Notes under the pieces: model-generated
Seen by the model: the letters and a program-made list of their open reading frames with translations, nothing else
The model's database searches: none
Told to the model about the DNA's origin: nothing
Made by a program: the position numbers and the translations under genes
Part shown: positions 30,925-39,905 of the stretch, one piece after another
Numbering within the stretch: position 1 is the stretch's first letter
How the letters are laid out: every line of letters begins with the position of its first letter
Origin: Bacteroidota bacterium
GTDB taxonomy: Bacteria; Bacteroidota; Bacteroidia; Sphingobacteriales; Sphingobacteriaceae
Length of the DNA stretch: 56,774 bases
Reading direction: 5' to 3'
Assembly: GCA_013288465.1 (NCBI GenBank)
Contig: JABDBT010000001.1
Location: 1-56,774, forward strand

Positions 30925-30957
30925 TTTAATCCGCCTTTAATGCTCCCTTAATGACCG
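30925..30957 (+). promoter_or_regulatory. Triple 11-bp direct repeat, likely OmpR-type binding site for czcCBA
   Basis: Three consecutive 11-bp units, TTTAATCCGCC, TTTAATGCTCC and CTTAATGACCG, each begin with YTTAAT. Tandem repeats on an 11-bp register are how dimers of OmpR/PhoB-type regulators bind. The array lies 27 bp upstream of a perfect -7 box and just after the gene pair for an OmpR-type regulator and kinase. Confidence 0.62.
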
Positions 30958-30984
30958 TGTAAGCCTTTACTAATTGCGCCGGAA

Positions 30985-30992
30985 TATATTTG
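30985..30992 (+). promoter_or_regulatory. -7 box of the czcCBA promoter
   Basis: TATATTTG matches the Bacteroidota -7 consensus exactly, but no TTTG lies at the proper distance upstream. A promoter with a weak -33 box behind a regulator array is what one expects for activator-dependent transcription. Confidence 0.5.
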
Positions 30993-31056
30993 GCATTAAA
31001 CAAAAAGCGCCGGGAGATCATCCCTTTTTCAAGTGCTTTTTTAACAAATTAATGCT

Positions 31057-32340
31057 ATGCGCTCAGTCTTAATTATTGTATTAATAACTGCCCTGGTAAC
31101 CGGTAACAAAGTATATGCGCAAAGCAGTAATAATGATACCCTGCGCTTAACTATAAAACAGGCCGAAGACCGGTTTTTAAAAAATAATCTTCAACTAATA
31201 GCGCAGCATTACAATATAGGTATAGCTGATGCACAGGTAATAACAGCCCGGTTATTCCCTAACCCCGACTTTAACATTTCCACCGGCCTTTACAACCCGG
31301 ATACCCATAAGCTATTTGATCATAGCGCAGGCAATGACGAATACGCGGGCGGCATATCCCAATTGTTTACAACAGCCGGAAAACGGAATAAAAATATACA
31401 GCTGGCTGTAATAGGCGTTGAGCAGGCGAAATATCAATTTTTTGACCTGTTGAGGACACTTAAAGCCTCGCTCCGCAATGATTTTTTTACCATTTACTTT
31501 CAGCAGCAATCGGTTAAAGTATATGCTACCGAGATCAGTTCTTTACAGAAGATGTTAAAGGCATATAAAGAGCAAAACGCAAAAGGCAACGTTGCCGAAA
31601 AAGATGTTTTGGGTATCCAGTCGCAATTATATTCTTTACAGGCCGAACTGGCAAATTTGGTAGTGGGCATTGATGCTACAACAAGCCAGCTCCAGTTATT
31701 GATAAAGTCAAAGCCGGGTGTTTATATCGAAGCAATGTATGATTATCAATTGGATGGCAAGGATGTTTTGGCTACCGTACCCTATCAAAAACTGCTTGAC
31801 TCGGCTTATACTAACCGTTACGACCTGCGCCTGGCCAAATCGGCGGTAGCGTACAATGATATGAATTTACAATATCAAAAAGCCCTTGCCGTGCCCGATT
31901 TTAACCTTTCGTTGGGGTATGATAAGCGGGGCAGCTACGTGGTAAACTACAACTCATTAGGCATAGAATTTAACCTGCCGTTTTTTAACCGAAACCAGGG
32001 CGGCATTAAACAGGCCAATTTAGCAATAGACCAGGGCAAGGTACAGTTACAGGGCCAACAGGACCAGGTAGAGAACGACGTGTCGGTTAATTATTTGGTA
32101 GCCTCGCGGTACGAAAAACTAAGCAACAGTTTCGACCCAAAGTTTAAAGGCGACTTTACGCACCTGGTACAGGAAGTGCTTAAAAACTATGAAACACGCA
32201 ATATTGGTTTAATAGAGTTTCTGTATTTCTACGATGCCTATAAAGTAAACGCGGTACAGTTAAATAACATTCAGCTTAGCAGGGTCGCCGCGCTTGAGCA
32301 GATCAATTATGTTACCGGAACCCCTTTTTTTAATCAATAA
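31057..32340 (+). CDS. czcC: TolC-family outer-membrane efflux protein, CzcC-like (427 aa)
   Basis: Outer-membrane channel of a tripartite heavy-metal efflux pump. Signal peptide about 1-22 (ending KVYAQ). The chain shows the two repeated alpha-helical hairpin regions of outer-membrane efflux proteins: LTIKQAEDRFLKNNLQLIAQ and TARLFPNPDF at the start, then LLDSAYTNRYDLRLAKSAV, ALAVPDFNLSLGYDKRGS and GIEFNLPFFNRNQGGIKQA in the second half. The NRNQG-type motif is typical of CzcC-like rather than multidrug TolC proteins. First gene of the operon with the adaptor (27 nt later) and the pump. Confidence 0.86.
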   Translation: MRSVLIIVLITALVTGNKVYAQSSNNDTLRLTIKQAEDRFLKNNLQLIAQHYNIGIADAQVITARLFPNPDFNISTGLYNPDTHKLFDHSAGNDEYAGGISQLFTTAGKRNKNIQLAVIGVEQAKYQFFDLLRTLKASLRNDFFTIYFQQQSVKVYATEISSLQKMLKAYKEQNAKGNVAEKDVLGIQSQLYSLQAELANLVVGIDATTSQLQLLIKSKPGVYIEAMYDYQLDGKDVLATVPYQKLLDSAYTNRYDLRLAKSAVAYNDMNLQYQKALAVPDFNLSLGYDKRGSYVVNYNSLGIEFNLPFFNRNQGGIKQANLAIDQGKVQLQGQQDQVENDVSVNYLVASRYEKLSNSFDPKFKGDFTHLVQEVLKNYETRNIGLIEFLYFYDAYKVNAVQLNNIQLSRVAALEQINYVTGTPFFNQ

Positions 32341-32367
32341 TTAAGCAGTTATAATTAAGCTAATTAC

Positions 32368-33468
32368 ATGAAAAAACAACCTTATAAATTCATCGCAATA
32401 ACTATTATTGGTTTTGTACTATTAACAAACCTGTTTGCCTGCAAATCAGACGAGACGGGCGATGTACGGCAAGCCTATGTAATGCCCAATTCAGTGCTGC
32501 ATACCCTGGTAATTGATACCGTTAAAACCGCGCCGGTAACCGAGGCAATAAAGTTTAATGGGATAGTGGATTTTAATACCGACAAAACAGTTAATGTATT
32601 TCCGCTGGTTACCGGTAATGTGCAGGATATAACGGTTATGCCCGGCGATCATGTACATGCCGGCCAGGCGTTGGGTGTTGTAAAAAGCGCGGAGGTAGCC
32701 AACTATAATTCGGCATTGATAAATGCCGAATCAAATGTGCGCTTAACCGCTAAGTTGCTCGATCAGCAAAAGGAATTGTTTAAAAGCGGTTTAGCGTCGC
32801 AGGTGGATATTACGGGTGCCGAAGTAAATTATGAACAGGCTGTTGCTTCAAAAATAGCCGCGCAGAAAGTGCTGAGTATAAACGGCGATAATAAAAATGG
32901 CGAGTACGTTATTAAAGCACCCATTGATGGTTTTATCGTTCAAAAAAATGTGACCAATGGCATGGCCATCCGCAGCGATAACAGCGCCGGGCTTTTTACC
33001 ATATCAGACCTTAAAGATGTATGGATACAGGCCAATGTTTACGAAGAGAATATTGGCAAGGTACACGAAGGGCAGGAGGCCGATGTGACTACCATTTCAT
33101 ACCCTAACCAGGTTTTTAAAGGCAGGGTAAATAAACTGCTGAATATACTCGACCCAACAAGTAAAGTTATGAAAATGAGGATAGTTTTAGACAATCCCGG
33201 CTATCTTTTAAAACCACAGATGTTTGCCACAATAGCGATAAACAACAGCCAGGGCAAGCAGGCTGTTGCTATTTCGAGCAGCGACCTCATCTTTGACCAC
33301 AGCCAATATTATGTAATTATAGTTACCGGGAAAAAGGATGTTCAGATAAGGCCGGTAGAGATCATCAGTATAAATGGGCAAACGGCTTATATAAAAAGTG
33401 GTGTAAACCCGGGCGAAAGATTAGTGGGGTCGCAGGCGCTGCTTATTTATGGTTCATTAAACAGTTAG
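32368..33468 (+). CDS. czcB: RND efflux periplasmic adaptor, CzcB-like lipoprotein (366 aa)
   Basis: Membrane-fusion protein linking pump and outer-membrane channel. It has a lipobox-type signal (LLTNLFAC, Cys about 25), so it is probably anchored in the inner membrane by lipid. The lipoyl/barrel-sandwich halves are FPLVTGNVQDITVMPGDHVH and KAPIDGFIVQKNVTNGMAI, separated by an alpha-hairpin (NSALINAESNVRLTAKLLDQ). Then come the beta-barrel (SDLKDVWIQANVYEENIGKV) and the membrane-proximal domain (VEIISINGQTAYIKSGVNPG). No His-rich metal-binding N-terminus is seen. Second gene of the operon. Confidence 0.87.
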   Translation: MKKQPYKFIAITIIGFVLLTNLFACKSDETGDVRQAYVMPNSVLHTLVIDTVKTAPVTEAIKFNGIVDFNTDKTVNVFPLVTGNVQDITVMPGDHVHAGQALGVVKSAEVANYNSALINAESNVRLTAKLLDQQKELFKSGLASQVDITGAEVNYEQAVASKIAAQKVLSINGDNKNGEYVIKAPIDGFIVQKNVTNGMAIRSDNSAGLFTISDLKDVWIQANVYEENIGKVHEGQEADVTTISYPNQVFKGRVNKLLNILDPTSKVMKMRIVLDNPGYLLKPQMFATIAINNSQGKQAVAISSSDLIFDHSQYYVIIVTGKKDVQIRPVEIISINGQTAYIKSGVNPGERLVGSQALLIYGSLNS

Positions 33469-33474
33469 ATGTAA

Positions 33475-33570
33475 TAAGTGAATGGTTAATTGGGTGAGTA
33501 GTTGACTGGTTGTTTTCACGTATTCTATGATTCAATAATTGAATAAATCAATAATTATAATTTACAGGTA
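33475..33570 (+). repeat. Low-complexity spacer between czcB and czcA
   Basis: The 102-bp gap, wide for this operon, holds a GGTTAATTGGGTG / GTAGTTGACTGGTTG string of near-repeats and a perfect 15-nt palindrome ATTCAAT-A-ATTGAAT (33530-33544). It looks like an inserted low-complexity repeat similar in kind to that at 15207; an effect on pump expression is possible. Confidence 0.4.
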
Positions 33571-36500
33571 ATGATTAAATTCCTCAAAGGTGTTATCGGG
33601 TTTTCTTTAAAAAATAAATACCTCATTTTATTTTCTGCTGCTTTATTGATCATTATAGGGGTATTTACTTTTATGCAAATGCCCATTGAGGCGTTTCCTG
33701 ATGTTACCAATACCGAAATAGATATTATTACCCAATGGCCGGGGCAAAGTGCCGAAGAAGTTGAAAAACTGGTAACTATCCCTATCGAAATAGCCTTAAA
33801 CCCGGTACAGAAAAAAGTAAGCTTGCGCTCAACAACTATTTTTGGGCTCAGTTATGTAAAAGTAATATTTGACGACCATGTAGAGGACCAGGAAGCAAGG
33901 CAGCAGGTAATGTTTTTACTAAACAATGCGGCTTTACCTACCGGTATTTCGCCGACTGTACAGCCGCCAACCGGGCCAACAGGCGAAATATTCCGCTATA
34001 CGCTTAAAAGCACTTTTAGGGATGTAAGAGAGCTGAAAACCATTCAGGATTGGGTTATTGACCGGCGTTTGAGGGCCATCCCCGGCATTGGGGATATCAA
34101 CAGTTTTGGCGGCAAAACGAAGACTTATGAAATAACTGTTGATCCGGGGAAACTTGCCACTTTAGGTATTACCCCTTTAGACGTATTTACAGCTGTACAG
34201 AAAACCAATATCAACGTTGGCGGTGATATGATCATCCAAAATAACCAGGCATTCGCGGTAAGGGGGCTTGGCTTGATAAAGGACATTAATCAAATTAAAA
34301 ATATCATAGTAAGCAACGCTAATGGGGTGCCTGTTTTGGTAAGCGATGTAGCTAACGTGGCTATCTCTAACGTACCGCGGCTGGGATGGGTAGGCCGAAG
34401 CGATGCTATAGTACACAAAGACGGGAAACGGACCGTAGTTGATGATGAAGACGCGGTTGAAGCTATCATTGTGATGCGTAAAGGCGAAAACCCTACCGAA
34501 GTGGTAAACGCCTTGAAAAAAGAGATCGATAAGTTAAACAACGATGTGTTGCCCGCCGATACAAAAATTGTACCCTATTATGACCGGTCGGACCTTATTG
34601 GTTATGCAACCCATACGGTATTACATAATTTGATAGAGGGTATCTTGCTGGTAACCTTCCTGGTATCGCTGTTTATGTTTAACTGGCGCACAACGCTTAT
34701 CGTTTCTATTATTATCCCCATGGCGTTGTTGTTTGCCTTTATCTGTTTGCACCTGGTGGGGATGTCGGCCAACCTGCTTTCATTGGGTGCTGTTGATTTC
34801 GGGATCATAATTGATGGCGCCGTGGTTATGGTTGAGGGTATGTTTGTGATTTTGGATCACAAGGCAATGGCAGTGGGAATGGACCGGTTTAACAAATTGT
34901 CTAAACTGGGCATGATCAAAAATAATGGCGCACATTTGGGTAAAGCCATCTTTTTTGCCAAACTGATCATCATTACCGGTTTACTGCCCGTGTTTGCTTT
35001 TCAAAAGGTTGAAGGCAAAATGTTTTCGCCGCTCGCCTTTACACTCGGGTTTGCCTTATTGGGCGCCTTAATTACCACGCTTACTTTAGTGCCGGTATTA
35101 ATAAGCCTGCTGCTTAAAAAAAATGTGCACGAAAAGCACAACCCTTTTGTACACCACCTAACCGGCTTTATGCTTTTTGGTTTTACAAAGGCTTTCAAAT
35201 TTAAAACATTGGTAGTGACTACGTCCCTCATTGTGATGATCGTGGGCTTGTTCTGCTTCAAATTTTTAGGCAGCGAGTTCCTGCCCGAGTTAAATGAAGG
35301 TTCGATATGGTTAAGGGTACAATTGCCTTATAGCGTATCGCTCGACAAATCGGTAGAGACATCAAAACAGGTGCGCAAAATATTAATGACTTTTCCGCAG
35401 GTGCAATACGCGGTATCGCAAACCGGCAGGCCGGATGATGGTACCGATGTGGCCGGGTTTTATAATAACGAGTTTGATGTGCTGATGTACCCCGAAGAAG
35501 ACTGGAAGCCGAAGATATCAAAGGAAGAGCTGATAAACCAGATGAACGCTAAGTTAGCGCAGCTTCCGGGAGTTGATCTTAATTTTTCACAGCCTATTAT
35601 GGATAATGTGGAAGAAGCCGTTTCGGGGGTAAAGGGTTCTATCGTTGTAAAGGTATATGGCGACTCGCTGAACTACATGGAAGACAAAACCAATGAAGTT
35701 TACCAGGTATTAAAAGGAGTACGGGGAATAGAAGACCTGGGCGTATTAAGAAGTATAGGCTTACCCGAACTGGATATTAATCTTGATCAGCAAAAAATGG
35801 CCCAGTATGGCGTAGCTACTGCCGATGCCAACTCGGTAATTTCTATGGCCATCGGCGGGCAGGCTGCTTCAACCCTGTATGAAGGGGTACGAACTTTTGA
35901 TATACGGGTGCGTTTCCCTGAAGCATTCCGCAAAACGCCAGGTGATATTGGCAACCTGCTGGTGCCTGCGCAAAATGGGTCAAAAGTACCAATTAAAGAA
36001 ATAGCTACTATAACTCAAAAAACAGGCCCTTGTTTAATTTTCAGGGATGAGAATGAGCGTTTCGCGACGCTTAAATTCTCAATACGCGGCAGGGATATGG
36101 GCAGCACTATTAAAGAAGCCCAGCAAAAAGTAAATGCGAAAGTTAAATTAAAACGGGGCTATCACATGGCCTGGCAGGGCGATTTTGAAAACCAGCAGCG
36201 TGCCGAAAAGCGCCTTACGCAGGTAGTGCCGGTGAGTTTGGCCCTCATATTTTTATTGCTCTTTATCATGTTTGGCAATTTAAAAGATGCTTCGCTGGTA
36301 TTTTTAAATGTACCATTTGCTATAGTAGGGGGTATTGTGGCCTTATTGATTACGGGCACTAATTTCAGTATTTCGGCAGGTATAGGGTTTATCGCTTTGT
36401 TTGGGATTTGTATCCAGGACGGGGTATTGCTGATCACCGTATTCAAACAAAACCTCGATACGATGAAGGGGCAAAACCTTTCGCTGTACAATGCCATAAA

Positions 36501-36723
36501 GCTTGGTGTAAATTCACGCATCAGGCCGGTTATGATGACAGCGTTAATGGCAGCAATCGGCCTTTTCCCGGCTGCAATTTCACATGGTATTGGTTCTGAA
36601 AGTTCGAGGCCGCTGGCAAGGGTTGTTATCGGCGGTATCCTTTGTGCCATGCTATTTAGCCTTTGGGTATTCCCCCTCATTTTTGGATGGGCTTACCGGA
36701 AAACAGATGAAACAACAAAATAG
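33571..36723 (+). CDS. czcA: CzcA/CusA-family heavy-metal RND efflux pump (1050 aa)
   Basis: Proton-driven inner-membrane pump that exports divalent metal ions from periplasm or cytoplasm. Length and topology (12 helices, two large periplasmic loops) are normal. Typical parts are FMQMPIEAFPDVTNTEIDI, WPGQSAEEVEKLVTIPIE, the proton-relay helix DFGIIIDGAVVMVEG (Asp409, Asp415, Glu422) and, in the second half, LPELNEGSIWLRVQLPYSVS. The DFGx3DGAx3VE pattern is that of the Co/Zn/Cd type (HME1) rather than the Cu/Ag type, although the following Asn of the published motif is Gly here. Third gene of the czcCBA operon, under probable control of the neighbouring two-component system. Confidence 0.9.
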   Translation: MIKFLKGVIGFSLKNKYLILFSAALLIIIGVFTFMQMPIEAFPDVTNTEIDIITQWPGQSAEEVEKLVTIPIEIALNPVQKKVSLRSTTIFGLSYVKVIFDDHVEDQEARQQVMFLLNNAALPTGISPTVQPPTGPTGEIFRYTLKSTFRDVRELKTIQDWVIDRRLRAIPGIGDINSFGGKTKTYEITVDPGKLATLGITPLDVFTAVQKTNINVGGDMIIQNNQAFAVRGLGLIKDINQIKNIIVSNANGVPVLVSDVANVAISNVPRLGWVGRSDAIVHKDGKRTVVDDEDAVEAIIVMRKGENPTEVVNALKKEIDKLNNDVLPADTKIVPYYDRSDLIGYATHTVLHNLIEGILLVTFLVSLFMFNWRTTLIVSIIIPMALLFAFICLHLVGMSANLLSLGAVDFGIIIDGAVVMVEGMFVILDHKAMAVGMDRFNKLSKLGMIKNNGAHLGKAIFFAKLIIITGLLPVFAFQKVEGKMFSPLAFTLGFALLGALITTLTLVPVLISLLLKKNVHEKHNPFVHHLTGFMLFGFTKAFKFKTLVVTTSLIVMIVGLFCFKFLGSEFLPELNEGSIWLRVQLPYSVSLDKSVETSKQVRKILMTFPQVQYAVSQTGRPDDGTDVAGFYNNEFDVLMYPEEDWKPKISKEELINQMNAKLAQLPGVDLNFSQPIMDNVEEAVSGVKGSIVVKVYGDSLNYMEDKTNEVYQVLKGVRGIEDLGVLRSIGLPELDINLDQQKMAQYGVATADANSVISMAIGGQAASTLYEGVRTFDIRVRFPEAFRKTPGDIGNLLVPAQNGSKVPIKEIATITQKTGPCLIFRDENERFATLKFSIRGRDMGSTIKEAQQKVNAKVKLKRGYHMAWQGDFENQQRAEKRLTQVVPVSLALIFLLLFIMFGNLKDASLVFLNVPFAIVGGIVALLITGTNFSISAGIGFIALFGICIQDGVLLITVFKQNLDTMKGQNLSLYNAIKLGVNSRIRPVMMTALMAAIGLFPAAISHGIGSESSRPLARVVIGGILCAMLFSLWVFPLIFGWAYRKTDETTK

Positions 36724-36793
36724 ATAAGACGGGTGGAATAAACGCTACCCTTAAAGATACTAATACCCCTAGTTTTCTATTAGTGTTGTTGAA

Positions 36794-36820
36794 GGCAATG
36801 CGGCGTTAAGCTGCATTGCC
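36794..36820. terminator. Strong hairpin after czcA
   Basis: GGCAATGCGGC and GCTGCATTGCC pair over 11 bp (one G-T) around the loop GTTAA, 71 nt after the czcA stop codon. A modest AATTTT run follows 6 nt later. It probably ends the efflux transcript; it could also act in the leader of the downstream gene. Confidence 0.5.
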
Positions 36821-36918
36821 GGATACAATTTTATAAGGCCTGGGTTATAATGAGCTATTAAATCAACAAATACCTATTACGTGCAAACCTTAATTCATTT
36901 TATATAACGGTACCAATT

Positions 36919-38031
36919 ATGATAAAAAAGTTTTACCTGTTAATTTTCATTTCGCTTTCATTAAGCACCATTTCTACAGCACAGCAAAATACCATCGCAC
37001 AACAAAAAGCAAATGTAGCCGATACAATCCGGTTAATAACTCCCTCGGGTACCGCAAATAAACTTCATTCGCTCGATATTCATTTTAATGGTTTCGCTTT
37101 TTTAGATGACCATGAATATGACGCTTTGATCCCTTTGCGAAAAACTATTTCGGGTACCCGTACTGCTATAGATATAGGTTTGAATATTGATAGCTCAAAC
37201 CATTTTGTTGTGGGCACCAATGCCTTACATGAGTTTGGCGCGGTGCCTTATTTTTTAACAGCCAACCCGGTTGCTTATTATAGCTATAATGACAAGCATT
37301 GGCTGTTTAATGCAGGTGAATTTCCACGGCAGGACCTGTTAACGCAATACCCCCGTGCTTTGCTGAATGATACGCTTCAATATTATCGTCCCAACGTTGA
37401 GGGGTTATTGCTTCGTCATCAAAATAGGCATGGGTACGAAACAGGTTGGATAGATTGGATAAGCCGGCAAACCCCAACCAACCGTAACCAGTTTATGGCT
37501 GGCGAGCTGGGCACGTTTATACCCAACCCCGGTCATGCTTTTTATGTTTCGCATTATTTTTTGTTTGAACATAATGCCGGTTCAAAAAGTGATACCGCTG
37601 CCGATATACAGGATAGCGGAGGGGTGCAAATCCGCTTAGGGCTTGATTTGAGCCACCGTACTATATTTGATTCCTTAAAATTTGAGGTTGGCGCTATGGG
37701 TACGGTTCATCGTACACGATCACAATACCAGTTCCAGGCTTCGAAGGGTTTTGTAGCCAGTGTTTATATGAGCTATAAACGGTTCTCGTTATTTGACGAG
37801 TTTTACCGGGGGCAGCCCAATTACTTAACCTACTCTGACCCGTTTTATATCAAACCTATTTATAACCGGGTTGATTTTATATACACCGCCTTTTGGGGTA
37901 AATACTTAAAAGGGCAATTTATTTTGGGCTTGCACCAATCGCCTGCACGGTTAATGGATAGCCAGCCGGGCTTTAAAATTGTTTATGATTTAGGAAGAGA
38001 AACTTTGGCGCGGTTTAAGGGCAATAATTAA
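36919..38031 (+). CDS. Exported protein, probable outer-membrane barrel (370 aa)
   Basis: Protein with a signal peptide (about 1-21, ending STAQQ) and a mature part of alternating aromatic/polar strands: LHSLDIHFNGFAFLDDHEYD, FVVGTNALHEFGAVPYFLTA, GWIDWISRQTPTNRNQFMAG, HAFYVSHYFLFEHNAG, GVQIRLGLDLSHRTIF and FIYTAFWGKYLKGQFILGL. This resembles a porin-like beta-barrel of uncertain family. It lies after the efflux operon, but a hairpin and 195 bp separate them, so joint expression is uncertain. Several His residues are present but show no cluster pattern. Function unknown. Confidence 0.62.
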   Translation: MIKKFYLLIFISLSLSTISTAQQNTIAQQKANVADTIRLITPSGTANKLHSLDIHFNGFAFLDDHEYDALIPLRKTISGTRTAIDIGLNIDSSNHFVVGTNALHEFGAVPYFLTANPVAYYSYNDKHWLFNAGEFPRQDLLTQYPRALLNDTLQYYRPNVEGLLLRHQNRHGYETGWIDWISRQTPTNRNQFMAGELGTFIPNPGHAFYVSHYFLFEHNAGSKSDTAADIQDSGGVQIRLGLDLSHRTIFDSLKFEVGAMGTVHRTRSQYQFQASKGFVASVYMSYKRFSLFDEFYRGQPNYLTYSDPFYIKPIYNRVDFIYTAFWGKYLKGQFILGLHQSPARLMDSQPGFKIVYDLGRETLARFKGNN

Positions 38032-38060
38032 TTCATCGTAACAATTAAATTATAGCGGGC

Positions 38061-39296
38061 TCAATCTTTTTCTTCCACCACAAATGATTCCGTCTTCTCA
38101 CCCATAAACCTATCAATCATCATCGCCGCAACGGTATCGCCGGTAGCATTTAGCAAGGTGGCAACCGGGTCAATTAGGGTGCCTATGATAATGGCGGGTG
38201 GGAGGGCTTCGGGCGGGAAACCGTAAACAGATATAAACAGCAGCTCGCCAATATAGCCGCCGTTGGGTATGCCGCCTTCTACAATACTTACCAGTACGGT
38301 CATGCCAAGGGCCAGCAATATTACTTCGGGGCTGTTAAAGCTTTTGCCAAACAGGGCAAATACCACAGCCATTTTTAAAATGGACGATATGCTTGAACCA
38401 TCCTTATGTAAGATGCCGCCCAATGGTATGGTTATCCCGGCTATGATGGGAGATACCCCCATTTTTTTCGCACCCTCCAGGTTGGCAGGTATGGTGGCTA
38501 TGCTGCTACAGGTACCTACAGCGGTGGCTGATGGTATTATATTATTTGACCAGTATTTTTTTATGCCGGTTATTCCCCCGGCTATAAAGGCGTACAGGCT
38601 AAAAAATACCGCGTAATAAAACAGGCTTACACCGTAGCCAATACCCAGCGTATGCGCATAGGTGCCAAACAGCGATGGCCCAAACTCGGCTACCTGGTAG
38701 GCAAAATACGCGCCTAAACCAACAGGCCCTACTTTCATAATAAGTGCGAATACATTTTTAAATACCTCGTTACCGGCATTTAGAAGTTGTTTAAAGGCCA
38801 GTCCTTTTTCACCCGCCCGTAAAGTCCCGAAACCGGTGAGCAACGCAAAAATGATCATGGCCAGCATGTTTTTGCGGGATAGCAGCAGGTAAAACTCGTC
38901 GGTAGTAAACAGTTGGGTTACCTGGTCGCCCGAGAGTTTTTTGCCTGCCCCCTGGTTTACCAGGTCGGTTGCTATAACCGCCTGCTGATGAACCGGGAAC
39001 AGCCACATAGCAACAATAGTGAGCAATGCCGAGATAAGTACCGTCCCCAAAAACACCAGCGACATAACTGAAAGGATACGGCTTAGCTTTTGCCCGGCCC
39101 CAATATTGGCAATTGCCGAAGCAATAGCGAAAAACACAAGCGGGATTACGGCAACAAACAGCAGGTTTAAAAATATATCGCCAATGGGCTTAACCACCTC
39201 GGCGCCCTTGCCAAATACAATGCCAGCAATACTGCCGGTTGTTATGCCTGCTAACAGCCAAAATATGCCGCTATAATTTTTAAGCCAATTGCTCAT
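38061..39296 (-). CDS. Dicarboxylate/amino acid:cation symporter, DAACS family (411 aa)
   Basis: Inner-membrane Na+- or H+-coupled carrier for C4-dicarboxylates or acidic/neutral amino acids (GltP/DctA/SstT relatives). Features are eight membrane helices, the first re-entrant loop with the serine motif VGTCSSIATIPANLEGAKKM (about 258-277, where DAACS carriers have SSxxTLP), and the substrate/cation helix ITIPLGGILHKDGSSI, which replaces the usual P-L-G-A-T-I-N-M-D-G-T by GGILHKDGS. This swap suggests altered substrate or ion preference. It overlaps the upstream heme-protein gene by 17 nt and is the last of five minus-strand genes starting with a TonB-dependent receptor. Confidence 0.85.
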   Translation of the reverse strand: MSNWLKNYSGIFWLLAGITTGSIAGIVFGKGAEVVKPIGDIFLNLLFVAVIPLVFFAIASAIANIGAGQKLSRILSVMSLVFLGTVLISALLTIVAMWLFPVHQQAVIATDLVNQGAGKKLSGDQVTQLFTTDEFYLLLSRKNMLAMIIFALLTGFGTLRAGEKGLAFKQLLNAGNEVFKNVFALIMKVGPVGLGAYFAYQVAEFGPSLFGTYAHTLGIGYGVSLFYYAVFFSLYAFIAGGITGIKKYWSNNIIPSATAVGTCSSIATIPANLEGAKKMGVSPIIAGITIPLGGILHKDGSSISSILKMAVVFALFGKSFNSPEVILLALGMTVLVSIVEGGIPNGGYIGELLFISVYGFPPEALPPAIIIGTLIDPVATLLNATGDTVAAMMIDRFMGEKTESFVVEEKD

Positions 39297-39891
39297 TAAT
39301 TGATCTGTTTTTTTTAAAGGTCTTAAATTGATATTTTAGGCGTATAACAGTTGCTGTAATTAATACCAGTAAACATAGCTCACACAGTAGTTTTTCACCA
39401 TCCAGCCAGTCGGTGGGCCTGTTCTTTAAATCGGGGTCCATCATTAAACCATGAACAATAAACAACATGGCCGTTCCGTAGGAAATCAAATGTATGTTTT
39501 TCCAAAGCCTGAACGACATTTTTTTCTTTACCACTTTTTGCGTGGTGACAATAACGATAATTAAGGCAAACATGGCCAATGTGCCTAACCAAACAAACCA
39601 GTGTTGCGTAGGTGCATTAACCGGAAAAATAACATCCACAAATGAAAATTTAGTGCTTGTATCAAGCACTAAAAACGTGGGGTGCAACAGCACTAATACC
39701 AACGCGAGGTAAGCCGTCCAATTATGCAGCCAAAGTATGCTGATGCTTTTCAACTTAGCCGGAAGCTTTTTCCATAACGGATTAGTTTTATAGGCAGTAC
39801 TTAACAACATGCCCAGCAATACGTTTACGGTTAGCGTTACCATTGCACAAAGGCCAATAACCGCCGAAACATCTAATAACTTGATGTCCAT
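39280..39891 (-). CDS. Ferric-reductase-like bis-heme membrane protein (203 aa)
   Basis: Integral membrane protein with six predicted helices of the ferric reductase-like transmembrane domain (Ferric_reduct). Two helices carry heme-ligand pairs: His56 and His70 (LHNWTAYLALVLVLLH, 13 residues between) and His134 and His147 (IHLISYGTAMLFIVH, 12 between). Exactly these spacings bind the two hemes of NADPH oxidases and yeast ferric reductases. There is no FAD/NAD(P)H domain, so, like MsrQ/YedZ, it must take electrons from quinone or a partner. Acting in the inner membrane, it could reduce a periplasmic metal complex. Overlap with the symporter gene and a 14-nt gap to the Asp-box gene imply one operon. 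Confidence 0.8.
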   Translation of the reverse strand: MDIKLLDVSAVIGLCAMVTLTVNVLLGMLLSTAYKTNPLWKKLPAKLKSISILWLHNWTAYLALVLVLLHPTFLVLDTSTKFSFVDVIFPVNAPTQHWFVWLGTLAMFALIIVIVTTQKVVKKKMSFRLWKNIHLISYGTAMLFIVHGLMMDPDLKNRPTDWLDGEKLLCELCLLVLITATVIRLKYQFKTFKKNRSINEQLA

Positions 39892-39905
39892 TTATTCTTT
39901 ATTGG

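Noticed and set aside
36162..36680. 172-codon open frame on the minus strand inside czcA
   Set aside because: It lies fully inside a well-supported RND pump gene and reads as low-complexity hydrophobic sequence typical of an antisense shadow.
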